Positions 25,761 to 34,738 are shown, numbered from the stretch's first letter. The stretch: 64,000 nt of DNA from JBEGHD01 sp049334165 (GCA_049334165.1 JBEGHD010000006.1), one strand, 5' to 3'. The notes: generated from the sequence alone by a model not told the origin. Numbers and translations are program-made.

Positions 25761-26321
25761 CTATTTGTCAATCATCTCGAGAGTGTCTTCGTACTCCTCA
25801 AGTAACTGCTTTTCTTTAATGACAATGTCTGTCATGGTGATTGATAAAAAGTTGAGAAGTCTTTCAATCGATGACGTTTTATTCTGAAAGTCAAAATTGA
25901 TAATTCCAGATAGTACAACTTTGCCAAAATCGTTGTAAGACTCCTGTTGAGTGTAGGTTTTGTTTAACGTTTGGATTTGATCGAGTTCTAGTTCGTTGAT
26001 TATTCCTGTTTGAATTCCAGTTTCGAAGGCACTGCTTGTCAACGATTGTGTTCTTAAGCCTCCAAAAAATCGTATCCTCTCTGGGGTTGAGTCTGAGTTT
26101 GCGTAATGTCTCGAGCTATCGCGAAGCATCTTATGATAGTCGATCACATTCTTCAGTTTTTGCCTGTTGCTTTCAATTTCAAGTGAAATATTTTGTGCCA
26201 ACTGGTCTTTTTTCGAACTGATCTCATTGCTCTTCGCCCAATCTGAAAGAACGAATCCGAGGTACACACCGATCATCACAGGAATGATCTGAATGACGAG
26301 CTCTCCTAATCTTTTTTTCAT
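25761..26321 (-). CDS. Single-pass membrane protein of unknown function (DUF6090-like)
   Basis: Taking the ATG at 26321 (MKKRLGELVIQIIPVMIG) the protein has 186 residues; another ATG at 26357 would add twelve residues and is also possible. One transmembrane segment (about 8-27, ending VLSDWAKSN) is followed by a mostly helical, charged soluble region with likely coiled coils (LAQNISLEIESNRQKLKNVIDYHKMLRDSS and the C-terminal KEKQLLEEYEDTLEMI). The layout is that of small Bacteroidota membrane proteins annotated DUF6090. No function is known. The gene is downstream of the small four-helix membrane protein at 26395-26844. Confidence 0.65.
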   Translation of the reverse strand: MKKRLGELVIQIIPVMIGVYLGFVLSDWAKSNEISSKKDQLAQNISLEIESNRQKLKNVIDYHKMLRDSSRHYANSDSTPERIRFFGGLRTQSLTSSAFETGIQTGIINELELDQIQTLNKTYTQQESYNDFGKVVLSGIINFDFQNKTSSIERLLNFLSITMTDIVIKEKQLLEEYEDTLEMIDK

Positions 26322-26394
26322 GTCGGTTGAGGTTTTTCGGGTAGAAAGATAATTCATTAACGAGTTTTTTCTCTCAAAAAGAGTTGTACTCAGA

Positions 26395-26844
26395 TTACCT
26401 CTTCCGTCCCAATACAATAACTGATATTCCGGTGAAAAAAAGAGTAACCATCACAAGTCCTGAGAAGAGAGCAAGAAAAAAACTCTTTGCGGGAGTGTTA
26501 ACAAGAAGCGCTACTACCAAAACTCCCAGAATTGAAGTGTATATCCCAAAGAGAAGATTAGTAAGCCACAGAAACTTTGAACTTTTCTGAGAATCCTCCT
26601 GGTCGATCGGTTCAAGATCTAGCAAGTCTCTGCTCAAGTTTGATCTTTCTGCACCTTGATTGAGCCTTTTCAAATTGAAAATTAAACTTGGAATAAATAG
26701 AATAGTTACTCCCAAAGGAATTAACAATGTAAGGTCCTTTTGAAACGCCTGTAGATTCTGAGAAAGCTCCTTGATAACTATGAAAGCTCCAAATGCTCCT
26801 AGCAGTGAAATGACGCAAATGGTTATAATTCTGTAAATTCTCAT
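26395..26844 (-). CDS. Small four-helix membrane protein, paralogue of 28253-28717
   Basis: This is a 149-residue protein with four hydrophobic segments (about 5-25, 40-58, 92-113, 121-144). It ends in TGISVIVLGRKR. Its paralogue at 28253-28717 shares the start (R-x-x-R-I-I-T-I-C), the IPSLIFNxKxL motif in the middle, an acidic cytoplasmic loop and the ending AVIVLGRKR. I do not recognise the family. The conserved middle motif and ending suggest a real domain and not just hydrophobic similarity. Confidence 0.7.
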   Translation of the reverse strand: MRIYRIITICVISLLGAFGAFIVIKELSQNLQAFQKDLTLLIPLGVTILFIPSLIFNLKRLNQGAERSNLSRDLLDLEPIDQEDSQKSSKFLWLTNLLFGIYTSILGVLVVALLVNTPAKSFFLALFSGLVMVTLFFTGISVIVLGRKR

Positions 26845-27019
26845 CTTATCATTGATTTAACTAGAAAATGCTGAGTTGGATACTTGAATAGCTCTGCAAG
26901 CCAAGCTTCGGAGAAGATAATAAAATCAATTGCCATTGAGATATCACCAATGTCAGCCAAAGTTTTGACCAGGAATGGATTGAGGTAGAAATATTATACC
27001 ATAATTGGCCTTTAACCCA

Positions 27020-27997
27020 TTAGTACATGAGCATTATCTTCTCTACGTGCTTGTCCTCGGTGGTGAAGATGTGAAGTACATACATTCCGGATGATGCAGG
27101 TGGGATCGGTACTTCAAATTCATCGGAAAATCCAGAAGTCATATCAAGTACTAATCTACCACGAGGGTCGAAAGCCATTATTCGGGTTACTGTAGCATTT
27201 GTGCGAATTATTGGGTTTCCCGTAAGTCCTGTAAATGATTGGTGGAGCTCGAGAAAGACTGGCTCCGGAGGTTCTTCTGGGGTGTTCCAGTCCGGGTCGT
27301 GAAGTGTGGCCACTTCGTCATCAGTTAGAACCCGGTCGTAAATTCTAATCTCATCTACCACACCCAGGAATCGACCTTTGTAAACCGGGTCGAATTCGAT
27401 AATGCTGGACAACATAAAAGAAGAGTTTCCAGTGCCTGTGAAGTCAATCATCTTTTCAATGCGTTTTTCACCGTTGACATAGACTCTCACCGTATCACTC
27501 GCAGAGCTGCTTATGGTGAGGTGATACCAGTTGCCAGGTTCTGCGATTACATCTGTACTCTCTTTGTCTCCTTCCGAGGCAAAGTAAGTCTTGAATTCAT
27601 TATCCTCATCATCTATGAATAGGTGGACATCTTCAAAAACACTTACGTCTGCCAGGGAGAGCAAAAACATATCAGTAAAGGCTGTGGCGTATTCTTCCGG
27701 CTTTAGCCACAGGGAATAACTCCATTCAGGCTCTGCCAGAGTAATTATTTCTGGGTAGATGATGTGTTGGTCATAGCCGTCCAATCTGTACGCAGAAAGA
27801 GGATTGCCCCATTGGTCTTCAACATATGTTCCTCCTACTGCTGTGGCATCATTTGTCAAACCTGAAGAGTCTGAGTCATTGTTTTCTAGTTGGTAGTAGC
27901 CTACAAGGTCAAGGTCCAGATTAATATCCTGAGCAGAAATAGGATGTGTCAAGAGGAAGAAAGAGACTGAAAAAAGGAGGCAACAAAGAGATCGCAT
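27020..27997 (-). CDS. Secreted LamG-domain protein with T9SS-like C-terminal domain
   Basis: The protein has 325 residues with signal peptide MRSLCCLLFSVSFFLLTHPISAQ. A LamG/concanavalin-like jelly roll spans about 30-225: LVGYYQLENNDSDSSGLTNDATAVGG, EWSYSLWLKPEEYAT, NWYHLTISSSASDTVRVYVNGE and GVVDEIRIYDRVLTDDEVATL, the usual ending. The last 80 residues look like a T9SS sorting domain (ATVTRIMAFDPRGRLVLDM, SSGMYVLHIFTTEDKHVEKIMLMY), though the YPNP opening is missing. Likely role: surface carbohydrate or protein binding. It is flanked by two paralogous small membrane proteins. Confidence 0.8.
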   Translation of the reverse strand: MRSLCCLLFSVSFFLLTHPISAQDINLDLDLVGYYQLENNDSDSSGLTNDATAVGGTYVEDQWGNPLSAYRLDGYDQHIIYPEIITLAEPEWSYSLWLKPEEYATAFTDMFLLSLADVSVFEDVHLFIDDEDNEFKTYFASEGDKESTDVIAEPGNWYHLTISSSASDTVRVYVNGEKRIEKMIDFTGTGNSSFMLSSIIEFDPVYKGRFLGVVDEIRIYDRVLTDDEVATLHDPDWNTPEEPPEPVFLELHQSFTGLTGNPIIRTNATVTRIMAFDPRGRLVLDMTSGFSDEFEVPIPPASSGMYVLHIFTTEDKHVEKIMLMY

Positions 27998-28252
27998 GTT
28001 TAGTAGTTTGTCTATAAAATTAATACATATCGTTCAAAGAATGTCCCAATCAGAAAGAATACTTTTAAGCTTCATTATTCATGCTCATGGATAGCTTTTC
28101 CTTAGGTAGAGCACAATTGAAAAAATATAAATCACATGCTTTTGAGTTCTAGAGCCGCATGTAAAAGAACAGACCATTTTGTAGATTGACCAGTTGTTCG
28201 ACAACTGCGTAAACTGTTTAGCAAGGTCGTTGCTGTTCCAGATAAAAACTAA

Positions 28253-28717
28253 TCACCTCTTCCGACCCAGGACAATTACTGCAGCACCGGTGAAAATAAC
28301 TACTGTAGTCAGAACAAAGGAAAAGAGCTTTTGAAATGAGGAAGAATATGGATCTGGGCGCACAGCAAAACTCAGTAAGACTAGTCCAATAGCAAAGATA
28401 AACAGACCAAAAACGAGGTTCATGATCCATAGCAAGAGAGTGGTTCTTGGTTTCCCTGAATCTGAAAGTTCGTCTGTGGAAAAGTCAAAATCGAGAAGGC
28501 TTTCATTCGAGGCACTAATTTCTTCCTTTGATTTTAATTTTTTGAAATTGAAAATCAGACTGGGAATACACAGCAGACAACCAGCTATTGGGAAAAACAT
28601 TGTAGGATCCTCGAGAGGTGAGGGGCCGCTTTCCAACTCGTTCAAAATGATAACGAGAAGTGCAAACCCTCCAACTAAAAAGGTTGTGCATATGGTGATG
28701 ATTCTTAGAGTTCGCAA
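28253..28717 (-). CDS. Small four-helix membrane protein, paralogue of 26395-26844, TTG start
   Basis: The protein has 154 residues if it begins at the TTG at 28717, 11 bases after the stop of the PorV/PorQ-like gene. That start is supported by alignment: TTG-R-T-L-R-I-I-T-I-C matches the ATG-started M-R-I-Y-R-I-I-T-I-C of its paralogue, and no ATG is available nearby. It has four hydrophobic segments, IPSLIFNFKKLKSKEE in the middle and GAAVIVLGRKR at the end. Function unknown. It may be co-transcribed with the PorV/PorQ-like gene. Confidence 0.7.
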   Translation of the reverse strand: MRTLRIITICTTFLVGGFALLVIILNELESGPSPLEDPTMFFPIAGCLLCIPSLIFNFKKLKSKEEISASNESLLDFDFSTDELSDSGKPRTTLLLWIMNLVFGLFIFAIGLVLLSFAVRPDPYSSSFQKLFSFVLTTVVIFTGAAVIVLGRKR

Positions 28718-28728
28718 TATTCCAGGGT

Positions 28729-29799
28729 TTACAACCCAAACTTCAGCGAGAACACATTGGAGTAAAGCGCTCCGGAGACATCGCCAATGTCGGTGAGGGC
28801 GTAATCGAGGGTGAAGGATTTAATCTTTAGTCCGATTCCCATGTTGGGTTGAAATGTGAAGTCATCCTCGTTGAGCAAGGTTTTTACGCGCTGAATATTT
28901 CCCACACCGGCACGAATGAAAACGATGTCCATGTAATCGGCTTCTATTCCAAGATGTGGATCCACACTCACCGGGTCGGCAGAGACCAAAACGTTTCGTT
29001 GTCCGTCTGTGCTGATATCGATGTCAACCGCTGCGAGCAGTCCAACCTTTTCGGTGATCTGAAAATCGCGAGAGGCTCCAAGGATCAGTTTTGGCAAAGT
29101 CACCTCGATTGAGTTTCCGGGAATCTCGTTGCCTGTTTGCTCAAAAACCTCGATGGTGCGTTCGTCCAGAGACATTTGCCAGGCGTTGAACGTGCTGGTG
29201 ACATCTCGAGCCATGGCTCCAAATCGCCATTTGCCGGTTTCGTATTGTGCTCCGGCATCGAGGCCAAAGCCCCAGGCCTGGGCAAAATCACCTATTTTTC
29301 GGTAAACCACTTTTGCATTGGCACCGAGTGAAAGACCTGGAATGTTCGATTGGCGCGCATAAGAAAAAACAAAGCCGTAATCCGCAGCAGAAAATCTTGT
29401 GATGCGATCTGTGTCGATGTTTCCTTCGGCATCAATCAGTTCAGTCGTGTTTGGAATGTCGTCCACACCGAAACGAATCACAGAAAAGCCAACGGCATTT
29501 TTGTCGTCCAGCTTTTTACCCACAGCACCGTAGTCGTATTTGGCAATTCCCGCAAAATACTCTGCGTGCATGGCTCCGATTTCAAGATCGTTTTCCATTC
29601 TCAAAAGTCCGGCAGGGTTCCAGTAGCCCGAGGTCACATCGTTAACCACTGATACCTGAGAGTTGGACATGCCCAAAGCGCGGGCGCCAACACCGATTTG
29701 CAAAAACTCATTGCTGTACTTAGGAGCAGTGGTCTGCGCTGACAACTGGCCGAAAGCGGCCATACAAAGGAGACTAAAAATGAGAGTAAGCTTCTTCAT
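28729..29799 (-). CDS. PorV/PorQ family outer-membrane protein
   Basis: From the ATG at 29799 the protein has 356 residues and signal peptide MKKLTLIFSLLCMAAFGQLSAQ. FLQIGVGARALGMSNSQVSVVNDVTSGYWNPAGL is the clear family signature of the FadL-like PorV/PorQ barrels, and MGIGLKIKSFTLDYALTDIGDVSGALYSNVFSLKFGL the terminal strands. PorV is the shuttle protein of T9SS and PorQ works with PorZ at the attachment complex. The family has several paralogues per genome, and I cannot tell which one this is. It supports the presence of T9SS implied by the sorting domains in this window. Confidence 0.87.
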   Translation of the reverse strand: MKKLTLIFSLLCMAAFGQLSAQTTAPKYSNEFLQIGVGARALGMSNSQVSVVNDVTSGYWNPAGLLRMENDLEIGAMHAEYFAGIAKYDYGAVGKKLDDKNAVGFSVIRFGVDDIPNTTELIDAEGNIDTDRITRFSAADYGFVFSYARQSNIPGLSLGANAKVVYRKIGDFAQAWGFGLDAGAQYETGKWRFGAMARDVTSTFNAWQMSLDERTIEVFEQTGNEIPGNSIEVTLPKLILGASRDFQITEKVGLLAAVDIDISTDGQRNVLVSADPVSVDPHLGIEADYMDIVFIRAGVGNIQRVKTLLNEDDFTFQPNMGIGLKIKSFTLDYALTDIGDVSGALYSNVFSLKFGL

Positions 29800-30013
29800 G
29801 GAGCTGCGAAAATAGCGATTAATCGAACGGGTCATAGTCTTGGTTTTGTCTATTCGAAAAGAGACGCAAACAATACAACCTATAGTTTTCGAAAAAATTG
29901 TGAAGGGTTGATGATTTTGGTTTGGTCATTGGAATTTCGCTTTTCGCCTCTTGCCAGTTCATCCTTGTCAATCACCTTTCAATTGTGTTTCTTTGAGGCC
30001 TGTAGAATCGACC

Positions 30014-31237
30014 ATGAATTTTCCCTACTACATCGCCCGCAGATACCTCTTCTCCAAAAAGAAGAAGAACATCATCAACGTGATCTCGCTGATCTCGATG
30101 GTGGTTGTGGCTACTGTCACTGCGGCTATGATCGTAGTGCTGTCGGCATTCAATGGAATCGAGGTTTTGGTCGAGGAGATGTTCAGCACGTTCGATGCGG
30201 AGATCACCGTGATGCCGGCTTCCGGGAAAACGATCCACAACGACTCACTGGATACTTCAATATTTGACAACAATCCAAAAATTGCTGCCTGGACTGCTGT
30301 AATCGAAGAAGATGTGATGCTTAAGTATCGCGACAAAGTGACCGTGGCGACACTGAAAGCCGTGGACGAAAGCTACCATCAAGTTTCGCAAATCGACTCG
30401 GCTGTGATTGCCGGAGACTTTTTGATGAAAGACGATGAGTTTAACTACGCTCTTGTGGGGGTGGGGATTCGCAGCGAACTCCGACTTCCGCTTCGCACCG
30501 GGGACAAGCCGATGATAACGGTTTTTGCGCCCGTAGGCGGTAGAAACCTGAAAACCTATCGCGAAAACGCGTTCAACAAAAAACCGATCATGGTGAGTGG
30601 CGCTTATTCGGTGAATGCCGAGCTCGATGTGAAATACATCATTGTGCCGCTTGAGTTTGGCAAGAAAACCTTTAACTACGAAAATGAAGTGAGCGCTTTT
30701 GAAATGAAGTTGCAAGGAGTCGAAGATTTAAAAGTCTTCAAAAAAGAACTCCAACAGCAACTGGGCGACAACTTGAAAGTGATTACCCGCTACGACAAAA
30801 ACGCGCTGATCTACAAGACCAACGCATCCGAGAAGTGGGCAACGTTTCTCATTTTGCTTTTCATTTTGGTGATTGCAGCTTTCAATATTTTAGCTTCACT
30901 CACGATGCTGGTGATTGAGAAAAAGAAAGACATTTTCATCCTGCAGAGTATGGGAACGCAAAAGAAAACCATCAGAAGAATTTTCTTTCTGGAGGGAGTT
31001 CTGATAAATCTGGTAGGAGCGCTGGCCGGACTCATTATCGGAGTGGCCATTTGTCTCGCCCAGCAGCACATCGGAATCTTGAGACTACAAGGGTCCATCG
31101 TTGAGTTCTACCCGATGCGAGTGGCTTTTCTCGATGTGCTTGGAATCTTTGGAACTGTGCTACTCATCGGCTCAGCATCGAGTTTTTTGCTCGTTCACTT
31201 TCTGGTGTCGCGCTATGGTACTCAGGAAGCAAACTGA
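30014..31237 (+). CDS. FtsX/LolC-LolE-type ABC transporter permease
   Basis: From the ATG at 30014 the protein has 407 residues. The N-terminus FPYYIARRYLFSKKKKNIINVISLIS followed by a transmembrane helix is the LolC/LolE start. A periplasmic MacB-like core spans about 45-270, and three further transmembrane helices lie at about 280-305, 325-350 and 370-395. The ATPase (LolD-like) is not adjacent. In Proteobacteria such proteins extract lipoproteins from the inner membrane; in Bacteroidota the equivalent role is likely but inferred. The last 16 bases overlap the convergent dusB. Confidence 0.87.
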   Translation: MNFPYYIARRYLFSKKKKNIINVISLISMVVVATVTAAMIVVLSAFNGIEVLVEEMFSTFDAEITVMPASGKTIHNDSLDTSIFDNNPKIAAWTAVIEEDVMLKYRDKVTVATLKAVDESYHQVSQIDSAVIAGDFLMKDDEFNYALVGVGIRSELRLPLRTGDKPMITVFAPVGGRNLKTYRENAFNKKPIMVSGAYSVNAELDVKYIIVPLEFGKKTFNYENEVSAFEMKLQGVEDLKVFKKELQQQLGDNLKVITRYDKNALIYKTNASEKWATFLILLFILVIAAFNILASLTMLVIEKKKDIFILQSMGTQKKTIRRIFFLEGVLINLVGALAGLIIGVAICLAQQHIGILRLQGSIVEFYPMRVAFLDVLGIFGTVLLIGSASSFLLVHFLVSRYGTQEAN

Positions 31238-32217
31238 TAACCAGCAAAGTTCTTTCGGATATCGTCCAGCTTTTCGAAAATGACATTTGCATCCATCTCC
31301 GTAACGAGAGTCATTCGGTGCTCCTTAAAATGAGGAATTCCTTTAAAGTAGTTGTTGTAATGCCTGCGCATTTCTACTACACCGAGCTTTTCGCCTTTCC
31401 AATCGATTGATTTTTGAAGGTGCTCTTTGGCAGCATCCACGCGTTCATCGAGACTAGCCGGTGGTAGAATTTCACCGGTTTTTACGTAGTGCTTTATCTC
31501 CCTAAAAATCCACGGATTGCCAATAGAAGCGCGGCCAATCATCACTCCGTCCACTCCGTATTGGTTTTTGTAGGCCAGCGCTTTTTCGGGAGAATCGATA
31601 TCGCCATTTCCAAAAACAGGAATGTTCATCCTGGGGTTTTCCTTCACCGCGTTGATCAGCGTCCAGTCGGCTTCTCCTTTGTACATCTGCTTGCGGGTGC
31701 GACCGTGGATGGAGATCGCCTTGATGCCTACATCCTGAAGTCGCTCGGCAACTTCTACGATGTACTTGGTGCTGTCGTCCCAGCCGAGGCGTGTTTTCAC
31801 AGTCACAGGCAGGGAAGTGGAATTGACAATTTCGCGTGTCATCTCCACCATCTTTGGAATGTCTTGAAGAATTCCGGCTCCGGCTCCTTTGCAGGCTACC
31901 TTTTTCACCGGGCAGCCGTAGTTGATGTCGATGATGTCGGGATTGCTCTCGGCCGTAATTTCTGTAGCTCGCTTCATGGATTCGATATCGCTCCCAAAAA
32001 TCTGAATGCCGATTGGTCGCTCTTGTTCGTAAACATCGAGTTTTTGCACGCTCTTAGCTGCATCGCGAATCAAGCCTTCCGAAGAAATAAATTCAGTGTA
32101 CATCAAATCTGCACCTGCTCTTTTGCACAGGTGACGAAAAGGCGGGTCGCTCACGTCTTCCATAGGTGCCAGCAAAAGCGGAAAATCACCTAGTTCTATG
32201 TCTCCAATCTTCACCAT
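31222..32217 (-). CDS. dusB: tRNA-dihydrouridine synthase
   Basis: The protein has 331 residues, normal for DusB. LLAPMEDVSDPPFRHLCKRAGADLMYTEFISSEGL is the FMN-binding entry. IIDINYGCPVKKVACKGAGAGIL holds the catalytic Cys, VKTRLGWDD and ISIHGRTRKQMYKGEADW follow, and IGRASIGNPWIFREI closes the barrel; a helical C-terminal domain binds tRNA. It reduces specific uridines of tRNA to dihydrouridine with FMN and NADPH. The gene overlaps the end of the permease gene by 16 bases and is divergent from the CPBP protease. Confidence 0.94.
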   Translation of the reverse strand: MVKIGDIELGDFPLLLAPMEDVSDPPFRHLCKRAGADLMYTEFISSEGLIRDAAKSVQKLDVYEQERPIGIQIFGSDIESMKRATEITAESNPDIIDINYGCPVKKVACKGAGAGILQDIPKMVEMTREIVNSTSLPVTVKTRLGWDDSTKYIVEVAERLQDVGIKAISIHGRTRKQMYKGEADWTLINAVKENPRMNIPVFGNGDIDSPEKALAYKNQYGVDGVMIGRASIGNPWIFREIKHYVKTGEILPPASLDERVDAAKEHLQKSIDWKGEKLGVVEMRRHYNNYFKGIPHFKEHRMTLVTEMDANVIFEKLDDIRKNFAGYQFAS

Positions 32218-32258
32218 GTTTTTCAGGTTTGGCAGAAATGCTGCATTTTTGCGGTCGA

Positions 32259-32266
32259 CAAAGTTA
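32259..32266 (-). promoter_or_regulatory. -7 promoter element of dusB
   Basis: TAACTTTG on the minus strand is an exact TAnnTTTG, 41 bases upstream of the dusB ATG. No -33 TTG at the usual distance. Confidence 0.45.
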
Positions 32267-32286
32267 CGAAATCTGAATCCAGTTCC

Positions 32287-33237
32287 ATGGCGAACTCCTT
32301 TCTTCGAAGTCTTTCACCTGCTGCAAAGGTTATCATCTTTCTTCCTCTTACCTACGTTTTTGGGCTGATCTTTAGTGGCCTTGCGATTCTGATTTTAAGT
32401 GCCAACCTCGGACTCAGCTATGAAGAGGTATTTTCAATCGTTACAGGGCAGAAAGAAGATCCCAATGATATTCAAATCTTGAGGTGGACAAATGCGGCCA
32501 ACCAGCTTGGGAGTTTCATTGTCGCCTCGATCTTGTTCGTTGTCATGTTTTCTCGCGAGGCAGTAGATGATTTTTGGTCGAAACGCGGATCGTGGATGCT
32601 ACTGTTCGTTCCAATATTCATGATTTTCACACTTTCTCAAATTGAGTGGACCATTAGGCTGAACGAATGGCTCATTCCCGAAGGAAGTACGTTGGAAGGC
32701 ATCTTTAAACCTTTTGAGGACCGGGCGGCAGACATGACCGAGCGGATGATGAACATGCCGAATGTTTCCGACCTGCTTTTGAACTTACTGCTTTTTGCTG
32801 CGCTGCCAGCAGTGGGCGAAGAACTTGCCTTCCGCGGGATTGTACAAAGTCAAATGGCAAAAGCCACCAAGCGAATTCACCTTTCCATCTGGATTACAGC
32901 TTTTGTGTTTAGCGCCATTCACATGCAGTTTTACGGTTTTCTACCCAGAATGATGCTCGGTGCCATTTTTGGATATCTCCTGATTTGGAGTGGAACGATC
33001 TGGGCTCCTATTTTGGCGCACTTCACCAACAATGCCCTGGCGGTGATCACTTACTACTACATCCAGCACGATCCATCTTTTACTGATGGTCAACTCGAAA
33101 GCCAGGCGGCTTCTCCGTTGATCACTGTGATTTCTATAGTGATTTTCGTAGGGTTTCTGATGTTATTCACCAGATACAGCAAGTGGTCAGAGATTTCTGG
33201 GAAGTACCTCTTTTTCGACAATCAGTCCGTGCGCTGA
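32287..33237 (+). CDS. CPBP family intramembrane metalloprotease (Abi-like)
   Basis: This is a 316-residue membrane protein with about eight hydrophobic segments. The CPBP motifs are intact: PAVGEELAFRGIVQ with E178/E179 and the R-x-x-x pattern, FSAIHMQFYGFLPRMMLGAIFGYLLIWSG with the zinc-binding His, and WAPILAHFTNNALAV with the last His-Asn pair. Members are related to the CAAX protease Rce1; in bacteria most have unknown substrates. Its last 16 bases overlap ispD. Confidence 0.88.
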   Translation: MANSFLRSLSPAAKVIIFLPLTYVFGLIFSGLAILILSANLGLSYEEVFSIVTGQKEDPNDIQILRWTNAANQLGSFIVASILFVVMFSREAVDDFWSKRGSWMLLFVPIFMIFTLSQIEWTIRLNEWLIPEGSTLEGIFKPFEDRAADMTERMMNMPNVSDLLLNLLLFAALPAVGEELAFRGIVQSQMAKATKRIHLSIWITAFVFSAIHMQFYGFLPRMMLGAIFGYLLIWSGTIWAPILAHFTNNALAVITYYYIQHDPSFTDGQLESQAASPLITVISIVIFVGFLMLFTRYSKWSEISGKYLFFDNQSVR

Positions 33238-33899
33238 GCCAGAAAGGCTTCGGCAATCTTTAAGTCTTCGGAAGTGGTCACTTTTATGTTTTCGCGATTT
33301 CCTTCTACGAGGTTAATGTCATGACCGGCAGCTTCTGCCACACTCGCATCGTCCGTGAATTCCTCCCGATAGCCAGAGTTGAAAGCTGATTTTATGAGCT
33401 TGAGATCGAAACATTGAGGCGTTTGTACTATCCGATAATCGATTCTGTTCACGGCTTTATTGCCGGCATCGGTGACTTTTCTAATGCTGTCGAAAACCAT
33501 GGTGACTGGCACTACTGCTCCCTTAGCTGAAGCACTATCAAAACAAGTCTGAATGGTTTTTTCGCTCACGAGGGGGCGCACCGCATCATGAACTCCCACC
33601 ACACCTTCTTCTGCAGAAATACTGTCGAGACCGGCTTTCACGCTATGGAAACGCTCCTTGCCTCCGGCCACCAAGGTGTGATCTATCGTAAACTGATGTT
33701 TTTCACAAAGCGACTGCCAGAGCTCAATATAGTCGCTGTGGATGGAAACAATCACGTTGATCTGAGGACGTGCTCCTTTAAATTGATCAATGGTCCGCAT
33801 CAGAATTGGCCTGCCGGCTAACTCCAAAAATTGCTTAGGAAGAGGAGCTCCCATTCGCTTGCCAACACCGCCAGCTACTATGATAACATATTCCTGCAT
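33222..33899 (-). CDS. ispD: 2-C-methyl-D-erythritol 4-phosphate cytidylyltransferase
   Basis: The protein has 225 residues, the normal length. YVIIVAGGVGKRMGAPLPKQFLELAGRPIL is the CTP-binding loop with K at the KQF motif. VVGVHDAVRPLVSEKTI and VNRIDYRIVQTPQCFDLKLI, then FTDDASVAEAAGHDINLVEGNRENIKVTTSEDL, are diagnostic. It catalyses the CTP-dependent step of the non-mevalonate isoprenoid pathway in the cytoplasm. Convergent 16-base overlap with the CPBP gene. Confidence 0.95.
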   Translation of the reverse strand: MQEYVIIVAGGVGKRMGAPLPKQFLELAGRPILMRTIDQFKGARPQINVIVSIHSDYIELWQSLCEKHQFTIDHTLVAGGKERFHSVKAGLDSISAEEGVVGVHDAVRPLVSEKTIQTCFDSASAKGAVVPVTMVFDSIRKVTDAGNKAVNRIDYRIVQTPQCFDLKLIKSAFNSGYREEFTDDASVAEAAGHDINLVEGNRENIKVTTSEDLKIAEAFLAQRTD

Positions 33900-33952
33900 T
33901 GCGGTAAATATAGAAGTTTTGATTGGCGAAGAGGTGTCTCGATTAATCAGAC

Positions 33953-33990
33953 AAAAAAAAAGACCCCGCCAAAACTAATTGACAGGGCCT
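33953..33990 (-). terminator. Rho-independent terminator of sod
   Basis: On the minus strand AGGCCCTGTC (33990-33981) pairs with GGCGGGGTCT (33970-33961), allowing three G-U pairs, around a 10-base loop, and is followed by nine T. It lies 35 bases beyond the superoxide dismutase stop codon. Confidence 0.85.
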
Positions 33991-34024
33991 ACCTTAATTA
34001 AATGTGCGTTTGTCGAAGAAGAAA

Positions 34025-34633
34025 TTACTTCGCTTCTTCAAATTTTTTCGCTACTGCATCCCAGTTGATCACGTTAAAAAACGCATCGATATAATCAGGA
34101 CGCTTATTCTGATACTTCAGATAGTAAGCGTGCTCCCATACATCGAGCCCGAGAATTGGGTGACCACTGCACTCAGCCACAGGCATAATTGGATTATCCT
34201 GATTTGGAGTTGAGCAGATTTCTAGCTTGCCGTTATTTACAACTAGCCAGGCCCATCCTGAACCAAAGCGAGATGCTGCAGCCGCAGAAAATTCTTCTTT
34301 AAACTTGTCGAAAGAGCCAAAAGCAGAGTCGATTGCGCTGGCCAAATCACCTGATGGCTGTCCGCCACCGTTTGGTCCCATTACTTCCCAAAACAGTGAA
34401 TGATTGTAAAAACCGCCACCGTTGTTGCGAACAGCTTTGTCAGCGTTGCTGTCAATGCCTTTCAAAATGTCCATGATAGACATGTCAGCCATAGCCGATC
34501 CTTCAATTGCTGCGTTGAGCTTTTTGGTATATCCGGCATGGTGTTTATCGTGATGGATTTCCATTGTGCGCGCATCGATATGAGGCTCCAATGCATCCTT
34601 AGCATAAGGTAAATCTGGAAGATTAAATGCCAT
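34025..34633 (-). CDS. Superoxide dismutase, Mn-type or cambialistic
   Basis: The protein has 202 residues. LPYAKDALEPHIDARTMEIHHDKHHAGY holds the first His ligand (H27), NNGGGFYNHSLFW the second, and LGLDVWEHAYYLKYQNKRPDYI the Asp and His ligands. NNGGG (Gly before the NHSLFW block) together with the Gln in TPNQDNP is the pattern of manganese enzymes rather than the Gln/Ala pattern of iron enzymes; cambialistic use of both metals is possible. It removes superoxide in the cytoplasm. It has its own promoter box and terminator, so it is monocistronic. Confidence 0.94.
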   Translation of the reverse strand: MAFNLPDLPYAKDALEPHIDARTMEIHHDKHHAGYTKKLNAAIEGSAMADMSIMDILKGIDSNADKAVRNNGGGFYNHSLFWEVMGPNGGGQPSGDLASAIDSAFGSFDKFKEEFSAAAASRFGSGWAWLVVNNGKLEICSTPNQDNPIMPVAECSGHPILGLDVWEHAYYLKYQNKRPDYIDAFFNVINWDAVAKKFEEAK

Positions 34634-34682
34634 GTTGATTTCGTTTTTTGTGGTTAATATATAGGGTTTATTCCTTATTGGT

Positions 34683-34690
34683 CAAATATA
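34683..34690 (-). promoter_or_regulatory. -7 promoter element of sod
   Basis: TATATTTG on the minus strand is an exact TAnnTTTG, 49 bases upstream of the sod ATG; the predicted start near 34677 would give a leader of about 44 bases. Confidence 0.5.
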
Positions 34691-34705
34691 AAAATTCAAC
34701 CGTGA

Positions 34706-34738
34706 ATGCTCGGTTAGCTTTCAAAAGCTATCGGGCAT
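34706..34738. repeat. 33-base imperfect inverted repeat upstream of the sod promoter
   Basis: ATGCTCGG and TCGGGCAT form the outer stem (with G-U pairs), and TAGCTTT with AAAGCTA the inner stem, separated by one bulged T and a 2-base turn. It lies 15 bases upstream of the sod -7 box and 70 bases after the protease stop. Without a T-run it is a poor terminator, so an operator for sod is the alternative. Confidence 0.45.

Noticed and set aside
31489..32193. Long (234-codon) plus-strand ORF
   Set aside because: It lies entirely antisense to dusB, whose family motifs are unambiguous; composition is that of a shadow frame.
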